This document shows, piece after piece, positions 49,807 through 61,590 of a stretch of 64,000 nucleotides of DNA. Source of the stretch: Aphanomyces cochlioides (Eukaryota; Oomycota; Saprolegniomycetes; Saprolegniales; Verrucalvaceae); the NCBI GenBank assembly GCA_019828595.1, contig JAHQRK010000001.1, positions 3,534,001-3,598,000 on the forward strand, given 5' to 3'. The notes beneath the pieces are model-generated. The model ran no database searches, was not told the origin of the DNA, and saw only the letters and a program-made list of their open reading frames with translations. Position 1 is the stretch's first letter, and every line of letters begins with the position of its first letter. Position numbers and translations under genes: made by a program.

Positions 49807-50728
49807 CTTAAGAGGCTGGTCGGGAATCGTCAATGTCGATGTCTGGGCATCGATGATATCCGGACGTCTTCGTGTTACTTTTTCAAATTTTTCTGTGATT
49901 AATTCTTCGTTTTTTCTGAAAAAGTGCCTGAGGCATTGCCAGGCGTTCACGGGCATTGATGCATCATCAATGCCTAGGAAACTGCATCGATGCTTGAGAT
50001 AATCCGGAAACATCGACAGCCTAAGGGTGTGTTCGCTGAAGCAAAAAAACTGGTTATTTGGTCGAAATTTGGATATTTTCTGAGAAATAACTGGATATTT
50101 GTGATTTCAGCGAACAGGAGTTTAATTCCAATCATTTGTCCCATGTCCAATTTCCCAGGAAATAACCAGCAAAAATAACCATCTCTGGGGGTGTTTATTC
50201 TGCGGGTTATTTTGATGAAGTTCTTCCATCATGGAAGTTTTTCACAAGAAGTTCCGCGGTGGAAGTCAACTTTTTCTTTCTTGGGTCACAATAACTAAGT
50301 TAAAATAACTGGTTATAGTAAATAACTGGTTGCCTTGAGCGAACAGACCCTTAGGGCCCGTCTGGCAACCGAAAATATTGCAATAAATAGGCCCAAAATG
50401 CCATTTTTAGGCCAAATTCAATAATTGAGGTCAAAATATGAACTTGTTTATCTCAAAGAGTTTTGCACCAAATCCAATATTTTTGGTTGGGATATACTCA
50501 CTGGAGGTTCTCAAAATGCCATTTTACGTGATGGAGGTTTTACCTCCATTTTGAAAATGCCATAAATCGTTGATCCCAATTTAGCTGAAAATGGCATATT
50601 GATTTTGAAATTTTGCCAGACGCACCCTTAATTATCCGGAAATTTGACAAATTAGCCAATCAGAGGGCTGGATTTATCGTAAAACACTGACAGACATCGA
50701 CACCGACATTCCCCGACCACCCTCTAAG
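49807..50728. mobile_element. MITE family C, copy 2, split by two nested MITEs
   Basis: The outer inverted ends are TTAAGAGGCTGGTCGGG (49808) and, inverted, CTTAGAGGGTGGTCGGGG ending at 50728. At about 50021 it is interrupted by MITE A (50022-50353; ends TAAGGGTGTGTTCGCT, inverted at the right). MITE B follows directly (50354-50627; ends GGGCCCGTCTGGCAA and GGGTGCGTCTGGCAA, flanked by TTA on both sides, a PIF/Harbinger-type target). The family C sequence then resumes at about 50631 (ATTATCCGGAAATTTGAC). The uninterrupted order is seen in the copy at 36122. Confidence 0.75.
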
Positions 50729-50734
50729 TCTTCA

Positions 50735-51840
50735 GTAGAAGGAAGAAATCAAGCGACAGCGTGAAGCAGAGCCCACGACCTCTTTGCGACAACTTGGTGT
50801 GTGGGCAAAGACCCGATTCAACCTGACGAAAGCACCGTCAAAAGCGGTCATGTCATGCCTAATCAATCGAGGCATCGACGCTCGAATTGCGCAGCTCAAA
50901 CCGGAATGCAAAACACATCGCCGCCTCGTGTCGCCACCCGTTAAAGAAAAAATCGTTGACTGGATGAACTCAATGCAAGCAAGGTGGATATCGGCAATGA
51001 TGGATCAAAGAAATTTACGAACGACTGGATCTCTCGTTTCCTCAAGCTTCATGGTTTTCGATCACGGCCAACACACGGTGAACCTGCTTCCGTAGATAAA
51101 GAAAATATTGAGGCGGTTCGTCTGCGCTTCAACACGATCACAAACGACTACGATCCACAAAACGTGTACAATATGGATGAGACTGCTTACATGTATTCAA
51201 AGCCGCCCACCTGCACCATATCACGCAACCCTGTGGCTGGATGGAAGTGTACAAAGAAGCGCATCACTATCGTTCTCACAGTCAATTCGACTGGGTCGGA
51301 TATGATTCCCTACCTCTTTGTTGGAAACGCAAAAGCGCCACGTGCCTTTGCCAGGAAAACACCAGAAGAGCTCGGTATTCAATACGTACCCGCAAAGGCT
51401 GGATGACGACGAAAGTCTTCGACGCTTGGCTTGAAGGATTCAACAAAAAAATGGCCGAAGCCGGACGCCATGTCTTGTTCCTAATCGACAATGCGCCTGT
51501 GCATCGTGAAAACTTGGGTCTCTCCCATGTGAATGTCAAGTTCCTACCTCCGAAGACCACCAGCGTTCTTCTGCCCTTGGATGGTGGAATCATTGCGGCT
51601 TTCAAACGCCACATTCGCCGGATTCAGACGCAGAATCTACACCGACAATTCAAGAAACTCATTGAGTATAATGCCAACCTGCATTCGAAGCCGATATTGC
51701 GGCACTCTTCAAGATTGACGTTCTCACTGCGATATGATGGGCTGAGCAGGCTTGGGAAAGCGTTTCTCAAACAACGATTCGAAACTGCTGGAAGCATACG
51801 AAGGTCCTTGATGAAGAGTTCCATGAGCTTGTCCCAATGA
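50735..51840 (+). pseudogene. Pogo/Tigger-type transposase pseudogene
   Basis: The N-terminal CENP-B-like helix-turn-helix (SLRQLGVWAKTRFNLTKAPS) is in one frame, the DDE start (QNVYNMDETAYMYSKPP) in a second, and the rest (FLIDNAPVHRENLGL, LLPLDGGIIAAFKRH) in a third. The three catalytic Asp are present but at least two frameshifts (near 50990 and 51400) break the gene. It differs in sequence from the pogo element at 52461 and is not a copy of it. Confidence 0.75.
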
Positions 51841-52460
51841 CTTCTTCATTTCACATCAGCCAACAGTCCTTGTCTATGTTTCTCCTCTGATATCGTATAT
51901 CGACCTTACAAAAGAATACCTCTTAAATTCTATATATTCTGACAAAAGTGCAACGTTCACTATTCGCCGACTAGACTGGTAAAGCGGACCAGATGAGTAT
52001 TCAATTCAGCTGACGAGCATACGCAGACTCCAAAACAAAATTTGGAGATGTTGAAAACGACAGTGATCGATCGTGTGATTACGACATAGTAATCCCACAG
52101 CCGACAACTTGGGTTGTGTAGGGTTTAGTAACTAGCTAGTTTATTAATAAGGTCATAGTGATAAGTAGGGTTCATTACAAGTCTATTATAGTAGCTTAGT
52201 AGGACGGTTGCAAACGGCGCCCCCCCCCCATTGACCCATACTATTAATAGTACTGTAGAAGACAAGAGATAATCGTTGCCCGCTGTACCTGCCTGGGCCC
52301 CGCCAACAGCTGGACGGTTGCGTTTAAGTTACAAGTATGGCAGGACCACCCACAAGGAAGATATCTGTTGCATCTGGCGCCAATTCCTCGCTGTTTACAC
52401 TGGTCTCCCGGTCACAGGTTTTTTGGTGCCCACTCTGAATGTCGCATAGGTTTAGTAGTA
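51841..52460. other. Intergenic sequence with part of the repeat seen at 43632
   Basis: The segment near 51998-52060 (TCAGCTGACGAGCATACGCA) repeats that at 43632-43680, which there leads into the PP2C fragment. An 11-base C run lies near 52219. The rest (52080-52450) is unassigned; it may be remnant LTR sequence but I see no proof. Confidence 0.4.
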
Positions 52461-54564
52461 CAGTAGGATCCCGCTAATCTGCGATTTCTAAACTGCGATG
52501 TGCTGTCTAATCTGCGATGATCAAAGTCCCGCACCCATGGATCAACCTTCGTGATCAAACATAAAGAGTATATCAATTCGCATCATTAAAGCCTACATCG
52601 AACAAAGTCATTTGCTTTCTTCGCCGCATTTTGGAGCCATTGTACTCAGAATTCACTTGTCGAAGTTTGAAAATGACTGCATCGAACAACGGTCGCAACT
52701 CATCCATGTAATTTTGAGACTCATCGTCGCAATCGAATTTGTAAAGATCGTCAACAACGTCAACCACATTGCTGCATGCTCTGGCGAAAGCATCGTTGGG
52801 AAGAGGTCTAAGTTGAGGATCTTCCTTTGTTTCTTCCTCGTCACTCTCATCGTCGGCATTGATTTTCAAAAACGACATCACATCGTCAACTTGGTCCAAT
52901 TCATTGAGAATAGCCTCATTCATCATCTCGCTGTCATCGTCGTCATTATGAACATACGACTCAATCTCCGAGTGGCTAGTTTTGATGTTGCAAGCTGCAA
53001 GTAGATCAACCATGTTCGAGATGACATTATCGTCGATCTCGTCTTCTTGACTGCAAACATCAAAGAGCTCGGTCTTCTTGAAGCAATTGGATATCGAGCA
53101 CGCAGGCACTTCATTCCAAGCACTCACGACATAATTGGCTGCATCAAGTAGTGTTGCAGGTCGACCCATTTCCACACCAACTGTCCCTCGACGTCGTGTT
53201 AAAGCAATACGATGTGTAAGGGCTTGTTCCTCGGGGGTAGCATCGTAAAAGGATAGAACCTTTGACAAGTACAGGTACTTGTATCTCTTTTTGAGAGCCG
53301 CAATGATCCCCATATCACAAGGTTGCTTCCATGAACTGCAATTTGGAGGCAAAAAGACAACTCTGACGCCATCAGACTCTAGATATGGGGGATGCGATGG
53401 AGCATTGTTCATGATCAGCAAGACATTCCTGACTGTTCGCTTTCTAATTTCTGGGACAAAAACTTTATTGAACCAAGCAACACACAAGCCAGTGTCCATT
53501 CATGCATTTCTTTGGCTGAAGTAAGGTAGAGGCCACCTGGACCCGTGTACGCATGCTGGCGTTGCAAACTTCCCAATCATCGTGCATGGAATCTTGTGGG
53601 AACCTGTTGCATTAGCGCAAACGACCAACGTCACACGGTCTTTACTCTTTTTCTCGCCTCTGGCTGTGGCAACATCTTCATTGGGTAACAGAAGAGAATA
53701 TCGTGGCAGTAGTCTGTAGAATAGACCAGTCTCGTCCATGTTATAGACACATTCAGGGTTGTACAATGCAATGATTTCCATGAGACTATCCAGGGCTTGG
53801 AGGAGTAATGGGTCGTTCTTGTCGACTTCGCCACCTTCACCATGCAACATTGCAAATTTCAATCCAAACCTCATTCGAAACTTCAGCATCCATTGAGATG
53901 ATGCCTTAAAGTCTGTCAAACCCATTGATTTTGCAACGTCCAGAGCTCTCAAACGAACCAAACCAGGAGTAACTGGGCGTTTGGCCTCTCGCAAGACTCG
54001 TATCCATGACATTAGAGACTTCTCAAGGTCTCCATACTTTGCGTTGACTATACGAAAGGTAGATTCACGTGCTGTCGGCTTCATAAGACCAATGTGTTGC
54101 TTGTATTTGTCTCTGTTTGCCCAAGTTTGGCGTATTGCGCTTTCACTCACCCCATATTTGCGAGCAAGTTCTGTCTTTTTTGGTGGAAGAACGGACTCAA
54201 GGCTCTGTATGATTTCAAGCTTTGCGTCGGCGCTGAGTCGATTTGATCTCGTGTCTTTGGGTAATTGCTTCTTCTTACTCTTCGTGTGAGTTGGCGACAT
54301 CGATATTAAGAATATGAACGTCCTTGAGTTGGCGACATCGATATTAAGAATATGAACGTCCTTTCGTCTCGTTCACGAAGATATTATTGTTAGTGAAGCT
54401 GTATAAAGCATCGGACAAAGAAACGGCTATCGCGAGAATGCATTGAAGCCCTTTCGACCGGTCATCGTGGATGTCAAGGGTCGGTTTTCGTTATCTGCGA
54501 TTTACTCGCTAATCTTCGACGCAGGTCCCAGGTTCAATGTTCGAAGATTAGCGGGATCCTACTG
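52461..54564. mobile_element. Pogo/Tigger-type DNA transposon
   Basis: Inverted ends CAGTAGGATCCCGCTAATCT (52461) and its complement ending CTACTG at 54564, with TA on both sides (52459-52460, 54565-54566), as in pogo elements. 2,104 bp. One transposase gene lies on the minus strand. Just upstream of that gene, near 54296-54362, a 36-bp tandem duplication (GGCGACATCGATATTAAGAA) is present. Confidence 0.88.
52573..54300 (-). pseudogene. Pogo/Tigger transposase with one nonsense codon and an altered catalytic residue
   Basis: 575 codons in one frame, starting MSPTHTKSKKKQ. It has a CENP-B/pogo HTH (ELARKYGVSESAIRQTW), a second HTH, then the DDE core: VYNMDETGLFYR (first Asp), LLIMNNAPSHPP (where the second Asp is expected, Asn is found) and QPCDMGIIAALKKRY (third Asp). 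An acidic C-terminal tail follows. A TGA at 53500-53502 lies between SQRNA and MDTGLC where related transposases have Trp. Both changes predict an inactive enzyme. The gene fills the element between the terminal repeats. Confidence 0.85.
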
Positions 54565-54637
54565 TACATACCTCTAAAAACTGATGTTTTTTGGAGGTTC
54601 GTTATTCCGGGGGGGGGTCAATATAAACTCAATTCTC

Positions 54638-55888
54638 CAAGACGACATAGTTGTCAACGACACTTTTGACGAGCTTTTGCACTCACCAAGACTGAGTGAG
54701 CCTGACGCAATTTTAAGTGATCGGAATCGCACCGCAAAAGAATTCGACAACGAGATCAAGAAGCGTGCTCGCACTCGCGTCAAGGCAACACGCCCGTATG
54801 AAGGCATGAATTGGATCCCTCCAACCTCTGTGCTTGTCGAGTGATTTTTCTCGTGCGTGAAATGTATCATCGGCTACTTGCAGAAGAATATGGACAGCAC
54901 CACGCTCGAGGTAATCATGTATTTGATGGGGTCGATCCCAATGAAGTTTACTCACCAGATCACTAAACCTAGGTGAGCAGCAAAATTCAAGCGCCTTGGG
55001 GTCCGTGCTGGCTACGATGAGGGAAAGGAGCGAGGCCATTCATGGAAGACAGGAGCATTGCGCTTGCCGAGCGCCTGCTCCATTCGAAGACAGCGTTGCG
55101 TACTTTGCAGTATACGATGGACACAACGGTAGTGCGACATCGAATGCTCTCCAGGCAGATCTCCATCACCGTATCCTGAGCCATTGGGGTCAAGGTCCAA
55201 CGACTGCAATCGAGTTGGGTAAGAGCACTTTCATATTGCTGTTGGTCGATGATTCAATACTCGCAGGTTGTGCCCAAATGGACGAAGAACTGCTGCAAAA
55301 AGACACTGAGCGGATTGCAGCTCAAAAGAACGAAAGCCTTCCAGCTCCAATGACGTTCTCAGGCGCTGCTGCCGTTGTGGCGATTGTGACGACCCAGGAA
55401 CAACTCGGTGACACTGCACGTTGCAAACGTTGGAGATTGCCGAGGAGTTTTATGTCGAGCAGGCGACGCCATTGAACTCACAAGGCCAACAATCCAACCG
55501 AAAAAGACAGAGTAAGATGCATCCAACAACTGAATAACTACACTGATGTGGTAGATTGAGGCCGCTGGTGGCTTTGTACACAATGGACGACTAGATGATA
55601 TTCTAGCGATATCTCGAGCCTTTTGTGACTACGCTCACAAAAGTGGCGGTCACTTGATCGCAGTCCCCGAAGTCACCTCGGACGTTGTCGACCCCGAAGA
55701 CCACTTTGTGCACTTGGTCAGCGACGGTCTTTTCGATGTCTTGTCATCCCAGCAAGCTATCAACTTCATCAGACGCAAGCTACGCGACCACAGCGATGTC
55801 CAACTTGCTGCGCAAGAACTCGTGCTCAAAGCGCAAGAGTATGTCAGCCACGACAACATCAGCGCCATTGTCGTATGTTTCAATCAAG
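54638..55888 (+). pseudogene. Inverted duplicate of the PP2C end of the kinase-phosphatase gene, interrupted by a hAT fragment
   Basis: Matches the minus-strand gene between about 58080 and 57004, but on the plus strand. Landmarks are NDTFDELLHSPRLS (54650), MEDRSIAL, VYDGHNGSATSNALQADLHH in shifted frames, MTFSGAAAVVAIVTTQ and SDGLFDVLSSQQAINFIRR. Several frameshifts and losses are present (for example, the Asp-containing middle is shifted). At about 54715-54935 a piece of another gene is inserted; its ends (PPTSVLVE and FFSRVKCIIGYLQKNMD) match the C-terminus of hAT transposases. The last 235 bp are almost identical to the functional gene, so the duplication is recent. It lacks kinase and cNMP parts. 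Confidence 0.8.
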
Positions 55889-56832
55889 TATACATTATCT
55901 CAGCAGATGGAAAGCGTTTGCCGTATCCAAACAAAGAACTTCAAAAGATTTTCGTCCGAACGTGCTACGAAGACATTTATGCCCTATTGATGGCCAAAAT
56001 TGAAAATGGTGTCGAGGCCTTTGGGATATCAGGCACACCTGGGATTGGCAAATCCCTCTTTTTGTCTACATATTGTACCGCTTGGTTCACGACCAGTCCT
56101 CCCGAGTCTCTTTCAAGCGAATTATCTATCAAACTGCTCTCAAGTTCAAAATGTTCGACTTGGAAAACTCTTCTGTTTTTGAAGTGGAAAGTTTTGGGAT
56201 TGCGATCTTAGTTCAAGATCGTGAGACGTTTTACATCATTGATGGAAAAGATGCGGTACCCGTTCAATCATCATGCGTCGTTCTATTCATTGCTTCTCCT
56301 CGGTCGAAGCAATACCAGGAGTTTGTGAAGCAAAGGAAAGCTCAACAATGGTTTATGCCTGTTTGGACCCTCCGTGAGCTTGACGATTGCCGTAAAAGCT
56401 GCTACCCTCGCTTTGACAAAAAACATTGAAGGATCGACATCGTATTTTTGGCGGCGTTGCACTAATGGTACCGATATGTTCCGTGAGATGGATGCATCGT
56501 TAGCGGATGTGATCACAATACAAAGTGTGCACAACATTGGCAGCCCATGGTGAATATTTCAGATTGCAGATATGTTACTCCATATTGTTGTCTCGGACGA
56601 TGGCAATTACCAGTTTGAATGTGTTGATATTGCTTCCAAATATGTCGGCAAGCAGCTCTGGCAGAAACGTTCAGCACGAATGGTTCAAAATCTAAAAGAC
56701 ATGTCTGGCGGACGTCCAAGCGAGACTTTGAGACGCTTGTTTGAAATCTACGGCCATCGTGGCTTTCACATCGCAGTAGACCACTCCAAAGTCGGAATTT
56801 GGAGGATGGTAGCATCTCGGATTTACTCTTGA
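55889..56832 (+). pseudogene. Crinkler (CRN) NTPase remnant, copy 4, without header, fused behind PP2C
   Basis: Begins at the point where the PP2C stop codon would be and reads YIISADGKRLPYPNKE, the linker of CRN proteins. The Walker A GISGTPGIGKS and a frameshift near 56050 follow, then FYIIDG and WFMPVWTLREL in another frame and further breaks. The last open piece ends near 56832 (VSDDGNYQFECVDIA, RPSETLRRLFEIYGH). The ubiquitin-like header is missing. The first 108 or so codons are open together with the PP2C end (55654-56211). The 3' flank (AATTAAGAGCCATTTGACAA) is shared with copy 1. Confidence 0.8.
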
Positions 56833-57003
56833 ATGGTTTGGATGGAGAACGAGAGTCCTTCACAAGAGATCAAGTGTGAAGAAATCAATTGAGCACAATT
56901 AAGAGCCATTTGACAATGATACATAGAAAGCACCAAAAGGAAGCGGCCCTTGGAAAGTGAATGAATCTTGCACTTCATTTCGAGAGGGATTTTAACAAAT
57001 AGT

Positions 57004-60000
57004 TTATACTTGATTGAAACATACGACAATGGCGCTGATGTTGTCGTGGCTGACATACTCTTGCGCTTTGAGCACGAGTTCTTGCGCAGCAAGTTGGACA
57101 TCGCTGTGGTCGCGTAGCTTGCGTCTGATGAAGTTGATAGCTTGCTGGGATGACAAGACATCGAAAAGACCGTCGCTGGCCAAGAGCAAAAACTCGTCTT
57201 CGGGGTCGACAACGTCCGAGGTGACTTCGGGGACTGCGATCAAGTGACCGCCACTTTTGTGCGCGTAGTCGCCAAAGGCTCGAGATATCGCTAGAATACC
57301 ATCTAGTCGTCCATTGTGTACAAAGCCACCAGCGGCCTCAATCTACCACATCAGTGTAATTATTCAGCTGTTGGATGCATCTTACTCTGTCTTTTTCGGC
57401 TGGATTGTTGGCCTTGTGATCGATGGTGAGTTCAATGGCGTCGCCAGCTCGACATAAAACTCCTCGGCAATCTCCAACGTTTGCAACGTGCAGTGTCACC
57501 GAGTTGTCTTGGGTCGTCACAATCGCCACAACGGCAGCAGCGCCTGAGAACGTCATTGGAGCGGGAAGGCGTTCGTTCTTTTGAGCTGCAATCCGCTCTG
57601 TGTCTTTTTGCAGCAGTTCTTCGTCCATTTGGGCACAACCTGCGAGTATTGAATCATCGACCAACAGCAATATGAAAGTGCTCTTACCCAACTCGATTGC
57701 AGTCGTTGGACCTTGACCCCAATGGCTCAGGATACGGTGATGGAGATCTGCCTGGAGAGCATTCGATGTCGCACTACCGTTGTGTCCATCGTATACTGCA
57801 AAGTACGCTACGCTGTCTTCAAACGGAGCTGGCGCTCGTGCAAGAGCAATACTCCGGTCTTCCATGAACGGTCTCGCTCCCTTCGCTTCAGCGTAGCCAG
57901 CACGGACCCCAAGGCGCAGATTCTCTCGAATTTTGCTGCTCACATAGACTTGGTGATCTGGTGAGAAAGCTTCATCGGGATCGAATGGAGCGACTTCAAT
58001 GTCGTCCTTGGCTTCACCGCCGTCACTGAGTCTTGGTGAGTGCAAAAGCTCGTCAAAGGTGTCGTTGACATCAACGTCGTCTTGGGCTTCACTATAATCG
58101 GACGATCGATCACTTTGGGCAGCATCGCCATCTCCATCTTCGTCTTCATCATCGTCATCGACCATATCCACGTCATCAAACATATCGAGCGACTTGGATG
58201 ACAAGAACTCGACTCCAGCTCCAGTCTCGGCCGACGACGTTCGACTCGACTTGCGGGAGCTGAGTGTACTCTTTCGATTCATATCGTCCATTGACGACGA
58301 GTGCAGTGGAATTCGTGACGCGATACTGAAATCTTGACTCGTTGCTTGGAAGAGCACCTTGCGCGTCTGGTAGTCACCTTCTTCACCACGGAAGACCTCT
58401 GACGTGACCATGAGAAAATCTTTCTTGCGAGAGAGCTGGCGTTTGGTCAAATCGGCATCAGAGAGAGGTTGCGCACTGTCCGTCGACGCTGGAGACTGCG
58501 TCTGGGACGGTTGTGTGGGCAAAATGATTTCTGTCACGTGAGCTCGCTCTACCGAGAATGCCATGCGTTTTTGTTCAAGCAATAGATCCCGCACTCGCTC
58601 CGACAGGTTATGGCCATCCATGAGAGCCACTCGCTTGTGATGACGCCATGCAGAGATGACACGACTTGTTTCCTGCCCGAAGATGCTATCTTGCGAGCTC
58701 TTGGAACGCAATGAAGCAGGTGTGGGGCTCTTTCTTCGACTAACAGACAGCGACGAAGCAGCTCGGCGAGGTGACTCGCGCTCGCCCGAGCTAATGGAGC
58801 TCATGGATCCATGCGATCGGAGCGAATGGCTTGAGACGGCAGTCTTGGATTTCTTCTGCAAGAGGAGATGGGCTTGAGCCAATGATGCTTGTAGTCGGGC
58901 ATCGATACGCTCTGGAATGGCTTCAATGGCGCGGTCGCTTTCGTCTTGGCTGACTTTTTGAATGGCGTCCATTTGCGTATTGACAATGGGGTCACTGCCT
59001 TCTCGAGTGATCCATTCATGCGCCATAACCTCTGGAAGCGTCATGCGTCGCTCTGGGTCTTTGGTTAGCATGCGCGAGAGCAAATTCTTTAAGTGGGGCT
59101 CCATGACGACTTCAGGAAACGAAAGTTCATCGCGTTGAATTTTATCCGCGAGCTCAATTTCATTGTCGGCCCACCACGGCGGATGCCCGAACACCTGCCA
59201 ACGCCATCAGCTCAAATGAAACTAAAATGTTGCTTACCAGCATGAACAAAGTTGCTCCAAGTGACCACACATCGACAGACGGGCCGGTGTACTCTGCGTT
59301 GATGTTGAACATTTCAGGGGCCATGAATGCTAGACGTCAAAAAAAGTCAACATGCTCTTCCGGGTAACCAATGTTTACCTGGAGTACCCTTGGCAACAGT
59401 GAGCGTCTCGGCTTCGTTCATGACCATGCGAGCGGCACCAAAGTCTGCAATCTTGGCCACGTCGTCTGAAGTAACGAGGATGTTTTCAGGCTTGATATCG
59501 CGATGGACAACTTTGTGAAAGTGCAAGTACTGGAGGCCACAGAGAAGATCCCGCATGTATTTGCGAGCAAGGTCTTCTGGCATAGGCGCTCCACCCGCTA
59601 CTTCCGCAAGGTTGCCCTTCTCAACGTATTCTTGAACGAGGTAGACTTTTTGGCTCGATGGATCGTCAATGACTTCAATCAAACGGACGACGTTGCGATG
59701 GTTGAGTTTCTTCATGATGGCAACTTCACGGCGGAGAGCATCTTGCAGTGAGTCCTCGCGGTTTGCCATGCGTTGGACGAATGTCTTCTGCATGATTTTC
59801 ACTGCATAGAGCTGACCATCTTCTTCATTCACGCAAAGTTTGACAGTGCCAAACGTGCCTCGGCCGAGTTCGCCTTTGATGACGTACTTGTTGACGACAG
59901 TCTCGCCATTTGCAAGTCGGTGCTTGGTGAGTTTGCTCGTTTCTAGAGCAGGTAGCGGACTCGCCTCTGTGAACGATGCCGCATTGCTACAAAACATTTC

Positions 60001-61448
60001 GTGATGACTCAACACGACGGATGGTCTTCACCTCGATGTTTTCCCTTGCAGACGATTCTTGTTTCGCATTGCGCGCCGCGTTGCTTTTTCAATATACGCA
60101 TGTTGAATCACCCGTTGAAAGCGCTCGGAAAGCAGACACTCATCGAAATCTTCTTTCGTCAAGTACAGACATTTGACAGGTCCAATGGCCACGACAGAAG
60201 CTGTGCGTGGCTCTTTATAAATGAGCGACATTTCGCCAAAAACGTGGCCTTCGTAGAGTCTCGTGAGCTCGCGATCAATGCCCGTCGCTGCGTCTGTCTC
60301 AATTACAGCAGCCTCTCCACGGGTTATCATATAAAATCGTGTGCCTTCTTCGCCTTGACGGACAATGTAGTCGCCTGCAGACGAGAATTATGAGACCATA
60401 ACGATGAGTCGAGCAAATGGCTTGCCGTTTGTGAAGTTGGCTGGTTTCAGCTTGGTCAAAACCACATCCTGATCTCGTGAACTGAGCTGCGCAAGGAGAG
60501 GGACTTGCTGGAGCATAAGACTCAAGTGAACTTGACCGACTTGCTGGAAGTCTTTCTGTGTCAAGTACAAGAGCTCAACGTCACCAACGGCTCGGACCTA
60601 TATTAAGGCATGATGCCGATGCCCTGACTGTATTTTCTGCTTACCGTAGCAGTGCGAGGATCGTCGTAAATGAGGGCCAACTCGCCAAAGTAATGACCCG
60701 CGTACAAGTGAGTGACCATGCGTTCTTTCCCATCGATGAGCTTGGTCACAACTGCTTCGCCTTTGGCAATCATAAAGAAACGTTCCCCGCGTTCGCCTTG
60801 CTTGACAATTGCTTCTCCATCTCGAAAGGAAATAGGTTTGAGCGCTTTAAGCACATGTTCTTGCTGGGATTGACTCAAGTTGGCAAAGAGCTGCACTTGT
60901 ATCATGATATCGTACAAAGGTCGATTGGCGAACATATATGGTGTTAGTGATGCTTCCGTCGTCTATGACAAACGTTATGCCAAGGTTCACTCGACAAGAC
61001 ATACCTGGGACTCGACTTCACTCACTTCTGAAGATTCATCGTCATCTTCTACCATCTCTACGTTGATATCGTTGTCTTCCAGGAGCCAGTCTTCCACAAC
61101 AACCGATGCTTCAGAGAGCATGTCATCACTATCGTCGCTGTCTGTAACACGAAGGGCTTGAATTCCTTCCATGCTCGATCTAAGGTGAGATTCCTCTTCT
61201 ATTGTCGTAGAACCCACTCGGGGTCGCGTGTGGACTCTCTCGGCGGGTGACATGGAATACGTCTTCGGCAGATCGTTGTTCACTGGGACATTCGTGTCGA
61301 TGGATTCCACTGATAAAGGAGGTCCCGGAGCGGCCGACGGGTCTGCATGTACGGACGAATCCTGCTCTGCGCTAGCCCGCTCGTTGCCTTTGCGTTTATT
61401 CTTGCGCGCTTTCTCGTCATGGTACTCTTTGCTCACTTTCTGCCCCAT
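57004..61448 (-). CDS. Cyclic-nucleotide-binding / protein kinase / PP2C phosphatase fusion, about 1,357 aa, nine exons
   Basis: The start MGQKVSKEYHDEK fits an N-myristoylation signal (G2, S6). After an acidic linker come two cNMP-binding domains (YFGELALIYDDPRTAT and VFGEMSLIYKEPRTAS). A Ser/Thr kinase follows, with GRGTFGTVKL, AVKIM, VVHRDIKPEN, ADFGAA and APEM. After a Ser-rich acidic linker comes a PP2C domain with MEDRSIAL, VYDGHNG, HVANVGDCRG and ASDGLFDVLSS. Eight introns of about 42-51 bp are inferred; that at 60375-60425 has a GC-AG donor, and one of 48 bp near 57688 is in frame. By family knowledge this suggests a cGMP/cAMP-regulated kinase carrying its own phosphatase, probably membrane-anchored. 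Plant and protist PP2C-cNMP-kinase proteins have similar parts in another order. It lies downstream of the myosin gene on the same strand. Confidence 0.85.
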
Positions 61449-61590
61449 ATCTCTGCGCGCGACACGGCGAAATTGCCGATGAGCTATCCAGAGTACTGTA
61501 CCCATTCTGTACAAACCCCTTAACCCTTCAACCCTCTCAATTTTAAACCCCCAAATTAATAAAATATTAACCCCTTCACCCCAAATGCTG

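Noticed and set aside
53500..53502. TGA reassigned to Trp
   Set aside because: TGA seems to replace Trp in the pogo transposase and gypsy RNase H, but true genes in this window (the CTD phosphatase and rhomboid) end in TGA, so these are mutations.
54574..54870. Minus-strand ORFs over the PP2C duplicate
   Set aside because: They are shadows of the plus-strand PP2C and hAT fragments.
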